DNA from: Pseudopedobacter sp040392825
GTDB lineage: Bacteria > Bacteroidota > Bacteroidia > Sphingobacteriales > Sphingobacteriaceae
Length of the DNA stretch: 7,405 nucleotides
Direction of reading: 5' to 3'
Assembly: GCF_040392825.1 (NCBI RefSeq)
Contig: NZ_JBEBVH010000201.1
Location: forward strand, 1-7,405
The notes beneath the pieces were generated by a model. It saw only the letters and a list, made by a program, of their open reading frames with translations. It had not been told where the DNA came from and did not search any database. Below, in pieces: positions 6,065 to 7,405 of this stretch; within the stretch, counting starts at the first letter, position 1; every line of letters starts with the position of its first letter. The translations under genes and the position numbers were made by a program.

Positions 6065-7318
6065 ATGTTTAAAAATTCATTAATTGTAAGTTTCGTTGCA
6101 TTTGCTGCTGCCTTGTCGTCGTGTGGTTCTAAACAAGATTTTGTGAAAAATGATTTCGATGTAGCAGAAAAGCAATACGAAATTATGTTAAACCAGTCTA
6201 CAGATTTGACCAGTTTTCCCCGTACTACAAATCCAGATGGGTCTGTAAAAGGTACCGATATCTGGGATTGGACACAGGGATTTTTCCCGGGCGGATTATG
6301 GTATATTTATGAGTATAGCCAGGACCCGAAATGGAAAGCTGCAGCAGAAAAATGGACAGAGGCTTTAGAAGAAGCTAAATTTTTAACTCAACACCACGAT
6401 GTTGGCTTTGTAATGTACTGCTCTTACGGAAATGCGGTAAGATTAGAAAAAGATACTGCTAAAATCAATAAATACAATAAAATATTAATCCAGTCTGCAG
6501 AATCTGCACTAACAAGATATTATGATAACGTAGGATTGATTAAATCGTGGAACGATAAGATGTCCTGGGATGGTAAAACACTATGGAAATATCCGGTTAT
6601 CATAGACAATATGATGAATCTGGAATTGCTTTTCTATGTTTCCAAACTAACAGGAGATCCTAAATACAAAAATGTAGCTATATCGCATGCAGATAAAACT
6701 ATGAAAAACCACTTTAGAGCTGACTATAGTACTTACCATGTGGTAGATTACGACGTGAAAACAGGTGAGGTGTTACATCAGCAAACCAACCAGGGCTATT
6801 CAGATAACTCTACATGGTCAAGAGGACAAGGATGGGCAATTTATGGTTATACGCTAATGTATCGCGAAACAAAAGACCCGAAATATTTGGAACATGCTAA
6901 AAAAGTAGCAGATTTCTTTATCAATCATCCAAATCTTCCCGAAGACAAAATACCTTACTGGGATTTTAATGTAGAACAGGAAGGCTACACACCAGATTGG
7001 GATTACAAGGGGCAAAATAAATTAAATTATATTCCCAGAGATGCATCAGCAGCTTCTTTGGCAGCCTCCGCAATGTTAGAGTTAAGTACCTATGCCGGAG
7101 AAGAAGGGAAAAAATATTTCGGTGCAGCAGAGCATATATTGAAATCTTTGTCAGGCAAAGAATATTTAGCCGAGCCGGGTACCAATTCTGGTTTTATCTT
7201 AAAACACTCTGTTGGTAGTTTTCCGCACAATAGTGAGATAGATGTGCCGTTAATATATGCAGATTACTATTTCCTTGAAGCTTTATTACGTTATAATAAG
7301 CTTAAAGAAAATAAATAG
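6065..7318 (+). CDS. GH88 unsaturated glucuronyl hydrolase lipoprotein
   Basis: This enzyme removes the 4,5-unsaturated uronic acid that lyases leave at the non-reducing end of oligosaccharides, by hydration of the double bond. It has 417 residues, with lipobox LSSC and acylated Cys20; it probably faces the periplasm. GH88 features are WDWTQGFFPGGLWYIYE (67-83), HHDVGF (110-115) with Asp112 at the catalytic HDxGF position, IIDNMMNLELL (179-189) with Asp181 as likely acid/base, STYHVVDYD (222-230) with His225, and WSRGQGWAIYG (251-261) with Arg253 and Trp257. The spacings Asp181-His225 (44), Asp181-Arg253 (72) and Arg253-Trp257 (4) equal those I recall for Asp149, His193, Arg221 and Trp225 of the Bacillus enzyme. 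The C-terminus holds PLIYADYYFLEALLRY (395-410). A GTG at 6062 abuts the ATG; I chose ATG 6065 because it gives a standard lipoprotein signal, with AGAGAAG a few bases upstream. It lies 90 bases after the DUF5017 gene, beyond a terminator. Glycosaminoglycan is the likeliest substrate class; GH105-type rhamnogalacturonan activity is less likely given the motifs. Confidence 0.93.
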   Translation: MFKNSLIVSFVAFAAALSSCGSKQDFVKNDFDVAEKQYEIMLNQSTDLTSFPRTTNPDGSVKGTDIWDWTQGFFPGGLWYIYEYSQDPKWKAAAEKWTEALEEAKFLTQHHDVGFVMYCSYGNAVRLEKDTAKINKYNKILIQSAESALTRYYDNVGLIKSWNDKMSWDGKTLWKYPVIIDNMMNLELLFYVSKLTGDPKYKNVAISHADKTMKNHFRADYSTYHVVDYDVKTGEVLHQQTNQGYSDNSTWSRGQGWAIYGYTLMYRETKDPKYLEHAKKVADFFINHPNLPEDKIPYWDFNVEQEGYTPDWDYKGQNKLNYIPRDASAASLAASAMLELSTYAGEEGKKYFGAAEHILKSLSGKEYLAEPGTNSGFILKHSVGSFPHNSEIDVPLIYADYYFLEALLRYNKLKENK

Positions 7319-7337
7319 TTTTCTGTTTTCTTTTATC

Positions 7338-7374
7338 AAAAGGTCTGTTTGCAGTTGGCAAGCAGACCTTTTTT
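7338..7374 (+). terminator. Strong intrinsic terminator after the GH88 gene
   Basis: AAAAGGTCTGTTTGC (7338-7352) pairs with GCAAGCAGACCTTTT (7358-7372) in a 15-pair stem with one G-U wobble and a 5-base loop, ending in six T residues (7369-7374). It starts 20 bases after the GH88 stop codon and marks the end of the transcription unit. The A-run on the left arm would let it act in both directions, so it could also stop a convergent neighbour beyond the right edge. Confidence 0.92.
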
Positions 7375-7405
7375 ATTTCCTAATTCATGGTTTGTTAACA
7401 TTAAG

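Noticed and set aside
7375..7405. Start of a further gene or promoter at the right edge
   Set aside because: Only 31 AT-rich bases remain after the terminator. Neither strand shows a credible start codon with a continuing frame or a promoter motif.
1..7405. CRISPR array, tRNA/rRNA gene, insertion sequence or phage feature
   Set aside because: No spaced repeats, cloverleaf-like sequence, transposase-like frame or terminal inverted repeats are visible. The window is almost fully accounted for by the four PUL genes.

Overview
The window is AT-rich and comes from a Bacteroidota chromosome. Four plus-strand genes form the core of a polysaccharide utilization locus (PUL). Sequence style suggests Sphingobacteriaceae, most like Pedobacter, but the genus is an inference. 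Supporting signs are a SusC/SusD pair, lipoproteins with an L-S-S-C type lipobox, almost no Shine-Dalgarno sequences, and AT-rich leaders.

Layout: positions 1-278 hold no gene and look like the control region. They contain a 19-base sequence repeated once with a 22-base period (18 of 19 identical), an inverted partial copy of its core, a GntR-operator-like half site near the left edge, and a small inverted repeat in the probable leader. Next come a SusC-type TonB-dependent transporter (279-3407), a SusD-type surface lipoprotein (3420-5027) and a DUF5017-type lipoprotein (5042-5974), separated by only 12 and 14 bases, so they are very probably co-transcribed. A strong hairpin with a U-tract follows (5978-6028). 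A lipoprotein of glycoside hydrolase family 88, an unsaturated glucuronyl hydrolase, comes next (6065-7318). A second, very clear terminator closes the unit (7338-7374). The last 31 bases hold nothing recognisable.

How the genes work together (family knowledge plus inference): SusD and the DUF5017 protein would capture oligosaccharides at the cell surface, and SusC would import them through the outer membrane with TonB energy. The lipid-anchored GH88 enzyme would then remove the 4,5-unsaturated uronic acid that a polysaccharide lyase leaves at the non-reducing end. The target is therefore most likely a uronic-acid polysaccharide broken by a lyase, with glycosaminoglycans (heparin/heparan sulfate, chondroitin, hyaluronan) the leading guess. 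No lyase, sulfatase or regulator lies inside the window, so the exact substrate cannot be read from it.

The gene content is a recognisable PUL module, not a clearly new kind of system. The points most worth a second look are the 22-base-period direct repeat upstream of susC, the terminator that separates the binding and transport genes from the enzyme, and the little-characterised DUF5017 protein as a probable glycan-binding component.
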